Below are positions 41,013-49,190 of a DNA stretch of 52,179 nt, piece by piece. Made by a program: the position numbers and the translations under genes. Below the pieces are notes generated by a model. That model made no database searches. It worked only from the letters and a program-made list of their open reading frames with translations, and had not been told where the DNA came from. Origin of the DNA: Deltaproteobacteria bacterium RIFCSPHIGHO2_02_FULL_44_16 (lineage in GTDB: Bacteria > UBA10199 > 2-02-FULL-44-16); assembly GCA_001798185.1 (NCBI GenBank), contig MGRM01000012.1, forward strand, positions 1-52,179, read 5' to 3'. The number at the start of each line of letters is the position of its first letter. Within the stretch, counting starts at the first letter, position 1.

Positions 41013-42944
41013 TTATCGAACCCTCTCTTGGAGCTTTTGAAGGACCGCCGTGAAAAGAACATCATAACGAGTATTGGTTCCAATATAGTCTCGAAGAATC
41101 GGAGCCATCTGCGTCATCGCTGATTTAAGTTCAACTGATCTTCGTTGTAATTCAATTCGTTCCAGACCTTTGCTGACAACAATATGCTGATGAACCTTGT
41201 TTGTACGATCATAGCGAAGGAAAATGAATTCCCCGTTTTTCGTCGTCCGAAATCGGAGAAACATCTTTGTTTTTTTATCGTAAGCCTCGACATAGAAAAC
41301 AATCGTATATGCTGGATCTTCGCTATGTCGAATCAGAGCTTCATATTTTTGAAATGCTCTTCTCGCTTCAAAATATTTTCCCTGCTTTTCATAAAGTTCA
41401 CCAAGTGCCAGAGGAACCTCAAATGGCACAGCACCAAGCTCAAGAGCTTTCTCATACGCATCGATTGCGCTCTGGACATTTCCTTGGCTCGCTTCAGCGC
41501 TTCCAAGAATGAGGTAAGCCTGTTGTGTTGTAGGATCGAGTGCAATCGCTTTTGTTGCTGATGTCGACGCTTCAAGATATTTCCTTTGCTCATGAGAGTG
41601 ATTCGCCAATGCAACATGAGCCTCGACAAAGCTCGGATCCCCCTTCACAATCTCCTGATACAGCCGCTGCGCACCTTCAATGCCAGCTGATTCCAGAATA
41701 CGCGCCGCAACATACAGCGTAAGAAAAGAGAGAGGCGTTGTGGACATCGTTTGAGTTATACTTCTTGCCAGCTCATCTTGTGATATTTGCCGAGCTTCAT
41801 ATTCACGCGCAGACCGTAAAAAAAAGAGGATGGCATTGAGATCATCATCGTCCAAAGGTTTTTTCGCTGCTACCCGTTTCGCGATATAACGAAACACAAC
41901 ATTCATCAACGTCAGCTGATGACGAACCTTGTTCATACGAAGCACCTCATGACGGTAACTCTTTGGCCGAATCACCGCATAATTCATTTTCTTTTTTTCG
42001 AATTCTTCCACCAAACTTCCTGTATCACTAAAATGAGCTGCTCCAAACACAAAGGGAAGTATTCCATCTTCTGGTATCTGAAGACGTTGTAATCGTTCCA
42101 CTACCTCATCGTTACGTTGCAGCAATTGTAAAAGCACTGCTTCATCATAGAACTGATCCAGGCGCAATTGCTGCGTTTCGGCAACAAAACCTTCCTTTTC
42201 GATGCCATGCAGATGAATATCAGCATGTTGACATTTGAACATGTGTGCGAACAATGTCTTCCGTGCAAGCTCCCTCCTGCTCATGTCAGGATCGATCATG
42301 CAAAGAGCGCCATCAACAATATCGACGAATTCAGCATTTCCAACTTGCGCATAATGCAAAGAAAAGTCTGTTCCAAATTCGATTCCTTCTTTCGCATAAT
42401 GACGAAGACCTTGCTGATAATTTCGATTCGACTCCTTGAGATGTTCTTCTTGCACAGCCCGAGAATCATGAATATCAATACGTCCAAGATAGACAGGTCC
42501 CTTTCCAAAGCGCTGCGCACGAATAACATCGGCCGCTGGAATATATTTCCCCAAAAGTTTTTTGACGAGAGGTGTGTTATTGAGTGGTTTTCCTTTCAAA
42601 CCAGGAAAACGATTGATTTCCAGTCCGCGTGCTATTTTCTGTGCATACTCGAGTTCACTTCGAACAAAATGGATACGATCTTTTGCCTCCTGAGAAAGTT
42701 GCTGGGAAAAATGATCGCTGTCGAGGCGTTGAAAGAGAGGTAGAAGACTTTTAACGTTTTGAAGATCAACATAAACTGACTCATAATCCCCGTCACGAAG
42801 AGAACATTGCGAATAAAGAGAAGCAAAAGCCTCAAGTTCACTCTTTCGCTTCGCCTGTAAAAACGGAGTGACGTCATCCAGAGCCTTGCCAAAGGTCCCT
42901 GCTTCAACATATCCAAGAATTTTTCCGTCAATGGTAAATGACAT
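41013..42944 (-). CDS. TPR-repeat protein of unknown function
   Basis: 643 residues, soluble, no signal peptide. Residues 1-200 are helical with no known motif. A central part (about 190-320) has EGIEFGTDFSLHYAQVG and LPFVFGAAHFSDTGSLVEEF, faintly like the TraB/ChaN-type fold. The C-terminal half contains TPR units (VEAHVALANHSHEQRKYLEA; AYLILGSAEASQGNVQSAID; PLALGELYEKQGKYFEARRA). It ends in a region with KTKMFLRFRTTKNGEFIFLR. Such proteins usually serve as scaffolds. It lies convergent with the Gly-rich lipoprotein and downstream of the FAD oxidoreductase on the same strand, 67 bp away. Confidence 0.75.
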   Translation of the reverse strand: MSFTIDGKILGYVEAGTFGKALDDVTPFLQAKRKSELEAFASLYSQCSLRDGDYESVYVDLQNVKSLLPLFQRLDSDHFSQQLSQEAKDRIHFVRSELEYAQKIARGLEINRFPGLKGKPLNNTPLVKKLLGKYIPAADVIRAQRFGKGPVYLGRIDIHDSRAVQEEHLKESNRNYQQGLRHYAKEGIEFGTDFSLHYAQVGNAEFVDIVDGALCMIDPDMSRRELARKTLFAHMFKCQHADIHLHGIEKEGFVAETQQLRLDQFYDEAVLLQLLQRNDEVVERLQRLQIPEDGILPFVFGAAHFSDTGSLVEEFEKKKMNYAVIRPKSYRHEVLRMNKVRHQLTLMNVVFRYIAKRVAAKKPLDDDDLNAILFFLRSAREYEARQISQDELARSITQTMSTTPLSFLTLYVAARILESAGIEGAQRLYQEIVKGDPSFVEAHVALANHSHEQRKYLEASTSATKAIALDPTTQQAYLILGSAEASQGNVQSAIDAYEKALELGAVPFEVPLALGELYEKQGKYFEARRAFQKYEALIRHSEDPAYTIVFYVEAYDKKTKMFLRFRTTKNGEFIFLRYDRTNKVHQHIVVSKGLERIELQRRSVELKSAMTQMAPILRDYIGTNTRYDVLFTAVLQKLQERVR

Positions 42945-43011
42945 AAGCTGCTCCGAATATCATTCTTTTCGGATACAACGCAAAAAAGTTGTTCTTGTTT
43001 ATGAGCGCTTC

Positions 43012-44274
43012 TTACGACAAGCGATCAAGTGGTGGATGGGATTTCATCCACTCCTGATAATTGCCATCATATCCAACTTCTTTTTGACGGGCTTTGATAC
43101 GTGCATCAAGTTTTTGGAAACTCTCCGCAGAAAGTGATGGGGTCTGTTCAAGCTGACTGACATAGCTCGCAACTTCTTTACTGTGTTTTCGTGAAACCGC
43201 GATATTCCCTTTTCCAGTCACCACATTTCCAAGTCCATACACTGATGATGCCGTATCGAGTTGAGGAGGATCAGAATTTCGCCATACATAAAGCTCACCT
43301 TTGCTCGGAACACCAGGAATCGGCTCTGGAATACTTCCAATCGAACTGACCGTTATTTTTGAGAAAACATCAAACTCACTTCCAGGAATATCAATCAGTT
43401 TTCCGTTTTCAGTTTTCGTTCGAAGAAAACGGATCCCAGCCAGTCGATCTCCTTCAACAAGTTTTTCTATCGGTCGAGCATTTCCTTCAACATTGAAAAA
43501 ATATTTTTTCATCGCACGATTCAGTAAGACGCCGCGCGTCTTTTCTGTTTTTTGTTTTTCTTCATCAGTCGCGTTCTCAGGATAAGCAACGAGTGGCATC
43601 TCCGCAAGCGAGCGACGGTAAAAAAGAGTGCATGGTTTTATATCGAGTGCTTCAAAGGTAAGTTCCTTCTCTTGCAACACCGTATCTGCACCACGTCGTT
43701 CAAGTGTATTGATATCGACATCGATTCCACGCTTCCTAAGTGCACGATATATATTTTCAAGCATCAGCACTTTAACCACGTCAATCGAAGCGAGACCACC
43801 ACCGATCACAATGCCCCCTTCTGCAATTTCACATTGTGGTCCGTGATAATCTTTTTCGGGAGCATGATTAAACCAATACATAAAAGGATTTTGGTAGTAA
43901 AATCCCTTGCCGACGTAATCATCAATCCCTTCAAGGCCGAGCGGCCGATCGCGCCAAGCGCCATTCGCAAGAATAACGCTGTTAAATCCCCAAGTGTTCA
44001 GATCTTCAAAAGAGATATCGCGTCCAATGCGTGTGCAAGGAACAAGTTGCACGAGAGGATGTTGATACGCGTCATCAATACGTTGAAACTCCGCGATACG
44101 CATTTTATCGTGCCATCGTGGGAGACCCTCTTCGATCTTTCCATAAGGACGATCATTCTGATCAAACACAACGACGCCGATTCCTTTTTCAGCCAATATT
44201 TTTGCAGCTTCCGAACCGGCAACTGCCCCACCAATCACCGCAACCACATGCGGTGGAAATTTTTGCTCATTCAT
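43012..44274 (-). CDS. FAD/NAD(P)-dependent oxidoreductase, FprA/GltD-like
   Basis: 420 residues, cytoplasmic flavoprotein. N-terminal FAD-binding VVAVIGGAVAGSEAAKILAE, then FDQNDRPYGKIEEGLPRWHD as in ferredoxin-NADP reductases of the adrenodoxin type. The second nucleotide site is GGIVIGGGLASIDVVKVLML, and near the end VYGLGNVVTGKGNIAVSRKH holds the GD/GN-type flavin contact. A partner ferredoxin is not encoded nearby. The substrate is not evident; electron transfer to or from NADPH is the usual role. ATG 44274 starts the family N-terminus. Confidence 0.85.
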   Translation of the reverse strand: MNEQKFPPHVVAVIGGAVAGSEAAKILAEKGIGVVVFDQNDRPYGKIEEGLPRWHDKMRIAEFQRIDDAYQHPLVQLVPCTRIGRDISFEDLNTWGFNSVILANGAWRDRPLGLEGIDDYVGKGFYYQNPFMYWFNHAPEKDYHGPQCEIAEGGIVIGGGLASIDVVKVLMLENIYRALRKRGIDVDINTLERRGADTVLQEKELTFEALDIKPCTLFYRRSLAEMPLVAYPENATDEEKQKTEKTRGVLLNRAMKKYFFNVEGNARPIEKLVEGDRLAGIRFLRTKTENGKLIDIPGSEFDVFSKITVSSIGSIPEPIPGVPSKGELYVWRNSDPPQLDTASSVYGLGNVVTGKGNIAVSRKHSKEVASYVSQLEQTPSLSAESFQKLDARIKARQKEVGYDGNYQEWMKSHPPLDRLS

Positions 44275-44356
44275 CTCTATCTCCCTAAAAGCGGGTACTA
44301 TTCATGAATTCAGTAATAACAGTCAAGTCTAACCGACAAGTCGATCTCACCTTTTC

Positions 44357-44385
44357 TTGATCTTGGCATCACAACCCTCTACACT
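44357..44385 (+). promoter_or_regulatory. Candidate promoter of the HExxH protein gene
   Basis: TTGATC (44357-44362), a 17-base spacer and TACACT (44380-44385) lie about 68 bases before the ATG at 44454, which has AAGGAGGAG just upstream. This gives a conventional leader, unlike the leaderless candidates elsewhere in the window. Confidence 0.4.
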
Positions 44386-44453
44386 CTGCGCAAAGCAGGA
44401 AATATGAGTTGCAACATATAACTGCACAACAGATTGTTTAAGGAGGAGATGTT

Positions 44454-45803
44454 ATGAAATGCGTTCAGGTTGTCACCGAAGCACTGCAGCTTCCAATGGG
44501 TGAGACGAGGAAAATCACTGAACAAGAGGGGCGGAAGATCGAAAGAGCCTGCAAAACAACAAGCCCAGGTGAGATCGCAGATGCACTCGCACTCCTCAAC
44601 CAAGGCAGGGTCGTGGTCGCTCCGTCATTGAGAACATTCCGGAGCATGTTCTTTCAAGCCTACTTTGCTCAACCAGAACAGGTTTTTGAGTTCTCCTTTC
44701 CCAACGCTGATCGAGAGACAAAGTCAGAATTCGATCGCATTGTTGACTTCGCAAACGACAATCATCTTCCGTTCAAAAATGTGGCTGATCTTCTCCACCA
44801 GCAAAAGTATCGGGTATATTCAAACTCAGATAAAATGTTTCTCCTGAATTTCTATATCGTTCTTCTGGATGCACTTCGGAACAAGCGTATGCCTGAGGAA
44901 TACTGCCAAGGCGAAACATCGTTTCTTCCCAGCGTTATGAAGGGGATTGAAACAGGAGCCTTCAATTTTGAGAGCGGAGTCCCCTCTTCCGATCCAAACA
45001 TCGGTGAAGTTGGAAAAGCTGTTTATGCATATCAGGAGGACGCCTTTTATGCATTGAATCAAAAACTTGACATTACGAACCTCTTTCATCGGTCCAGACT
45101 CGTCCATGAGGCATTTCATGCCTATCAAGACATCATCTGCTGGAAAGGGACGATCGTTGAGAATGAAGAGAACGCGAAGATCACCGAGAGCATATATGTA
45201 TTGGTCTCACTCGGTATTGTCGATAACTCGGAACTGAGCAAGGCAACACTATCGAACCTTTTGCACAGCCTTCCGAAAGGCTATACGGAAAACGAGATGA
45301 AGGCCGCCTATTTCTCTCTGATCAAAGAGAGTGATGAGAAGAACGCTGCACAGCAGCGGTTGCGTGAGCTGATCTACACTACACTCGGTCGACATGAATA
45401 TCAGAGGGCCAGAGCAAAAGCTGTAACACAAGCAAATGGGCGTCTCCAAAAACTGGAGAAGGCTCAACAGGTTGCATTCATTGAAATGATATTGAATCAG
45501 ATACAGGGGATCATCGCGATTGACCCCCTCTCACAAGCTGACGCTGACCGGACGACAAAAGACTTTCGAGAGAAGCTTCTCAACTATAAGTGGAATATGG
45601 CGAGAAAGGTTGTTTACCTATCTTTCAAGGCTGGCCTCACGAATGCTCCAGAGGACAAAGCGCTCGCTAGCGAGTTTGCAAAATGGGCAAAAGAATATTT
45701 TGAGGAACATCCTCAAAGCCGATATACAATAACCATCGATGACGGTGTGAATGGTTTCAAAAAGTGCACTTGGACATTGAATCAAAGTAGAGATGACGAG
45801 TGA
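44454..45803 (+). CDS. Putative zinc metallopeptidase-like protein (HExxH), unknown function
   Basis: 449 residues, no signal peptide. SRLVHEAFHAYQDIICW contains HEAFH at residues 218-222, a zincin HExxH motif in a helix, and ITESIYVLVSLG offers a Glu at about 245 as a possible third ligand. The rest is helical (FRSMFFQAYFAQPEQVFEF; LRELIYTTLGRHEYQRARAK), with no other recognised domain. The start has a very strong AAGGAGGAG. Its stop lies 44 nt before the RCC1 lipoprotein gene's start, so the two may share a transcript. Enzymatic activity is inference from one motif. Confidence 0.7.
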   Translation: MKCVQVVTEALQLPMGETRKITEQEGRKIERACKTTSPGEIADALALLNQGRVVVAPSLRTFRSMFFQAYFAQPEQVFEFSFPNADRETKSEFDRIVDFANDNHLPFKNVADLLHQQKYRVYSNSDKMFLLNFYIVLLDALRNKRMPEEYCQGETSFLPSVMKGIETGAFNFESGVPSSDPNIGEVGKAVYAYQEDAFYALNQKLDITNLFHRSRLVHEAFHAYQDIICWKGTIVENEENAKITESIYVLVSLGIVDNSELSKATLSNLLHSLPKGYTENEMKAAYFSLIKESDEKNAAQQRLRELIYTTLGRHEYQRARAKAVTQANGRLQKLEKAQQVAFIEMILNQIQGIIAIDPLSQADADRTTKDFREKLLNYKWNMARKVVYLSFKAGLTNAPEDKALASEFAKWAKEYFEEHPQSRYTITIDDGVNGFKKCTWTLNQSRDDE

Positions 45804-45849
45804 TGTGTGGTATGCATCTTTTCCACGTCAAGAGAAAGAGAGAGTGATT

Positions 45850-48444
45850 ATGGTTCACGTTCTTATCATTTTTTTGAGCGTACTTCTTTTTGGATTCTAT
45901 GGTTGTGATAATGAAGGAAGCAGTAACAATGCACCTCCTCCAGATCCTTCCCTGAGCTGTATTTTAGGACAATCTGAAACTCGAAGTTGTGGTCTCAATG
46001 ATCGCGGCCAACAAACACGATCATGTGTGAATGGTTTTTTCGATGTTTTTGGAGCATGCACCGATCCCGATCTCTGTAAAGATGGCCTGACGCTGACAGT
46101 GTCGTGTGGTCTGAATAACCGTGGCCAGCAAACAGGAACCTGTGTGACAGGGAATTTTGGAGCTTTCAGTACCTGTACGGATCCGGATATCTGTAGAGAT
46201 GGAATGACCGAAACACAAAATTGTGGTTTTGGAAATGTTGGTCAGCAAACACGAGCCTGTGCAAGTGGCCAATGGCAAGCCTTTGGAGCATGTCAAACAC
46301 AACCGCAGATAGAGCAGGTTGCCGCAGGGGGGCACCGAACCTGTGTTCGCCTGAATAACGGAACTGTGCAATGTGCTGGAGAAACGATTCTTTCACAAAA
46401 GTTTCTGGGAACAACAAATACAAGTTCATTCACGGAGATCCCCGGCATTGCGACAGCTCTTACTCTTGCGGTAAGAGGTTTTCATGTCTGTGTTGTTTTG
46501 GAAAATGGTCGTCTGAATTGTTGGGGAGAGAATGCTTCTGGCCAGCTTGGGAATGGAACAAATATTCGTTCCACAACTCCTGTCGAAGTTTCAAATATTA
46601 CGACTGCAACAAGCGTTGTTGTGGGGAACTCCCACAGTTGCGCCCTTTTAAGGGATCGTACGATTCGATGTTGGGGGTATAACGGTCGTGGTCATCTTGG
46701 CAATGGAAATAGAAATAATTCGGACATTCCCGTTTCAGTTACCGGTATTACAAATGCAGTATCGCTTTTTGCCGGCGATAATCATACCTGCGCTCTGCTT
46801 TCAAGCGGACTTGTTCAATGTTGGGGAAGTGGAACCAATTCTGAATTAGGGAATGGAAATACAACTGATTCTGATCGACCTGTAAATGTGAGTGGGATCA
46901 CCAATGCCGTTGCTTTATCTCTTGGGAGTAGTGAATCTCATACGTGTGTAGTGCTCGCGAATAATTCCGTAAGGTGTTGGGGATATAATGGATCTGCTCA
47001 ACTTGGAGATGGAACGGGGAATGATTCAGCAGTTCCCGTTCCTGTCTCCGGACTCAGTTCCGAAACGATTCGCAGTGTAGTCGTTGGTTCGGAGTTTACA
47101 TGCGTTCTCTTTACTGCAGGCAGGGTGCAATGTTGGGGCGAGAATGAATATGGCCAGTTAGGCATTGGATCAACACAACTCTTGCGGTCTCCGCAATTTG
47201 TGGATGGTATTTCTACCGGAACAGGTTTGGCCGCAGGTGATAAACATGCGTGCGCTCTCATCGCAGACCATACTCTTCGATGTTGGGGATATAACCAGCT
47301 TGGCCAACTTGGAAATGGGCGTCCTTTAGCAGCAAGCGTACCTCTTCAAGTGTCAGGCATCGGTGTTACACATATTGCTGCAGGCAGTAATCATGCCTGT
47401 TCTTTTGGGAGTAGTCGTATCGTCAATTGTTGGGGATATAATTCTTATGGCCAACTTGGAAATGGCAGAAGTGGGACTGCTGAGGAGTGGTCAACAACGC
47501 CGGTTGACACTACAGGTCAATTGAGTGGGACACTTTTTCTCAAAGCACAAAAAGAGTATACATGTGTTCTTCTGACCACAGGTCAAATACAGTGCTGGGG
47601 AAGAAATGATGCAGGACAGCTCGGGAACGGGACAGCTCAATCTTCGACGGTTCCTCGGGCAGTGAGCGCCATTTCGACTGCAAGTAACATTGCTCTTGGA
47701 GAAAGCCATGCATGTGCTCTGCTTGCCAACGGTACGGTCCAATGTTGGGGACTCAATTTTGATGGTCAAATCGGTGACGGATCTCGCAACACTGTTCGTT
47801 TGACGCCGGTATTTGTCACGAATCTGACGAGCGTCGGTGACATTGCGGCGGGAGCAGCCCATAGTTGTGCCGTTCTTGTAAATGGCGGTGTTCGTTGTTG
47901 GGGTCGTAACAACGAAGGCCAACTTGGAGATATGACAACAACAAGTTCAACAACACCGGTTGTTGTCGCCGGGCTTCCGACGGCCGGAGGCATAAATGCT
48001 ATTGAGATCGAAGCAGGAGGAAATCATACGTGTGCTGTGTTATCAGATCGAACGCTTCGATGTTGGGGTGAAAATGGTCTCAACGGGTTTTTGGGAAATG
48101 GAACGATCACCAATTCTTCAATTCCGGCGGCAGTTCCAGGAATTACTGATGTTAAAATTGTTGCTGTTGGTGTCAGTCATAATTGTGTTCTTACATCTGG
48201 AGATCTTTTCCAATGTTGGGGAAGCAATCTCTTTGGGCAACTTGGAAATAGTACAAGTGGTTTCAGTTTAACTCCCATTACCATTTCAAGTGTTCAAAAT
48301 ATTCAGACAATCGCAGTCGGTGAAAATAATACGTGTATTACCCGCAGCAATGGTTCTCTCTTTTGTTGGGGGGAGAATCATGATGGCGAGCTTGGTGATG
48401 GGAGACCGATCTTTCATGTTTCTCCAACCGAAGTTCGTTTTTAA
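45850..48444 (+). CDS. RCC1-repeat lipoprotein with Cys-repeat N-terminus
   Basis: 864 residues. Signal peptide MVHVLIIFLSVLLFGFYGCD (lipobox YGC). Three cysteine-rich repeats of about 40 residues follow (RSCGLNDRGQQTRSCVNGFF; SCGLNNRGQQTGTC; NCGFGNVGQQTRAC), a style seen in myxobacterial surface proteins. Fourteen RCC1 repeats come next, each with HTCALL..G.VQCWG.N..GQLGNG, enough for two seven-bladed propellers. Nearly every blade carries a Cys pair, which fits an oxidising, extracytoplasmic location. The ligand is unknown. The chosen ATG begins the signal peptide directly; an upstream in-frame start overlaps the previous gene. Confidence 0.9.
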   Translation: MVHVLIIFLSVLLFGFYGCDNEGSSNNAPPPDPSLSCILGQSETRSCGLNDRGQQTRSCVNGFFDVFGACTDPDLCKDGLTLTVSCGLNNRGQQTGTCVTGNFGAFSTCTDPDICRDGMTETQNCGFGNVGQQTRACASGQWQAFGACQTQPQIEQVAAGGHRTCVRLNNGTVQCAGETILSQKFLGTTNTSSFTEIPGIATALTLAVRGFHVCVVLENGRLNCWGENASGQLGNGTNIRSTTPVEVSNITTATSVVVGNSHSCALLRDRTIRCWGYNGRGHLGNGNRNNSDIPVSVTGITNAVSLFAGDNHTCALLSSGLVQCWGSGTNSELGNGNTTDSDRPVNVSGITNAVALSLGSSESHTCVVLANNSVRCWGYNGSAQLGDGTGNDSAVPVPVSGLSSETIRSVVVGSEFTCVLFTAGRVQCWGENEYGQLGIGSTQLLRSPQFVDGISTGTGLAAGDKHACALIADHTLRCWGYNQLGQLGNGRPLAASVPLQVSGIGVTHIAAGSNHACSFGSSRIVNCWGYNSYGQLGNGRSGTAEEWSTTPVDTTGQLSGTLFLKAQKEYTCVLLTTGQIQCWGRNDAGQLGNGTAQSSTVPRAVSAISTASNIALGESHACALLANGTVQCWGLNFDGQIGDGSRNTVRLTPVFVTNLTSVGDIAAGAAHSCAVLVNGGVRCWGRNNEGQLGDMTTTSSTTPVVVAGLPTAGGINAIEIEAGGNHTCAVLSDRTLRCWGENGLNGFLGNGTITNSSIPAAVPGITDVKIVAVGVSHNCVLTSGDLFQCWGSNLFGQLGNSTSGFSLTPITISSVQNIQTIAVGENNTCITRSNGSLFCWGENHDGELGDGRPIFHVSPTEVRF

Positions 48445-48501
48445 GTTCGAAGGGAGTAAACGGGGGGATGAAAGAATTGAGATTGACTCAAAATTACTTT
48501 T

Positions 48502-48517
48502 GGTATTTATAAATACC
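48502..48517. promoter_or_regulatory. Perfect 16-bp palindrome before a lipoprotein gene
   Basis: GGTATTTATAAATACC is a perfect palindrome one base before the ATG at 48519. TTGACT at 48483-48488 could be a -35 box, with the palindrome covering the -10 region. It could be an operator or a small hairpin over the start. No Shine-Dalgarno is visible. Confidence 0.4.
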
Positions 48518-48518
48518 C

Positions 48519-49190
48519 ATGATAACAAAAAGAACAAAACAAATATTGTTGCTCACTCTGCCAATTTTCATTGTTGCATGCGATCAATCTTTAACTTCTG
48601 AAAATGGGAAAAGAAACGCAACGCTCGACGAATCGCCGCAATCAACTTTACATATCAGTGAAATATTGAGCAATCCCGAAGCGTATCTGGATAAAGCAGT
48701 TACGACAAAGGCCCTCATGAGTTTTAGGATTTATTCTGTTACAATCGAACGAGGCGGCCACGTTATGAATGGCCTTACGAACCCAGACACAGCATATCAT
48801 TATCTCTTTTTGACAGATACTTCGCAGCACTCCATGGAGCTTGGAACCGAAAACCTATACGAAGGAACAGCGGACTTTCGGTCTTATGATCCTCAAGGAA
48901 AAGGGATGGGGATGATAAAAGATAGTACGCCGTTAATCTGCACTGACATCACAGCTCTTGAAAGAAACTCCATCTATGTGGCAAAACGAGAATGTCCGCC
49001 TTTCGGTATCGATGCGCAGTACTCGAGCTTGAGTGAAGCCAATTCAACCGCTCCTCGTGAATCAGGCGTTATCGGTCATGTTTATGATGTAAAAGGAGTG
49101 GTCAAAAAGTTTGAAACAAAACATCCAAAGCTCGGTTCGTATTATATTGATATAACCGAAATTGTTCGTTCAAGTGCAGACTCCCTCTAA
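48519..49190 (+). CDS. Lipoprotein of unknown function
   Basis: 223 residues. The basic n-region and hydrophobic core MITKRTKQILLLTLPIFIVA end in a lipobox VAC. The mature part is mixed alpha/beta (ISEILSNPEAYLDKAVTTKA; then YHYLFLTDTSQHSMELGTEN) and ends VYDVKGVVKKFETKHPKLGS before a final strand. The LDKAV/VKGVVKKF layout is loosely like OB-fold (bOB/DUF4131-type) periplasmic proteins, but I do not assign a family. It overlaps the convergent VWA gene by 4 bp. The start lies one base after a perfect palindrome. Confidence 0.75.
   Translation: MITKRTKQILLLTLPIFIVACDQSLTSENGKRNATLDESPQSTLHISEILSNPEAYLDKAVTTKALMSFRIYSVTIERGGHVMNGLTNPDTAYHYLFLTDTSQHSMELGTENLYEGTADFRSYDPQGKGMGMIKDSTPLICTDITALERNSIYVAKRECPPFGIDAQYSSLSEANSTAPRESGVIGHVYDVKGVVKKFETKHPKLGSYYIDITEIVRSSADSL

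Noticed and set aside
43552-44307. 251-codon plus-strand open frame opposite the FAD oxidoreductase
   Set aside because: The opposite strand encodes a clear flavoprotein; the antisense translation has no recognisable domain.
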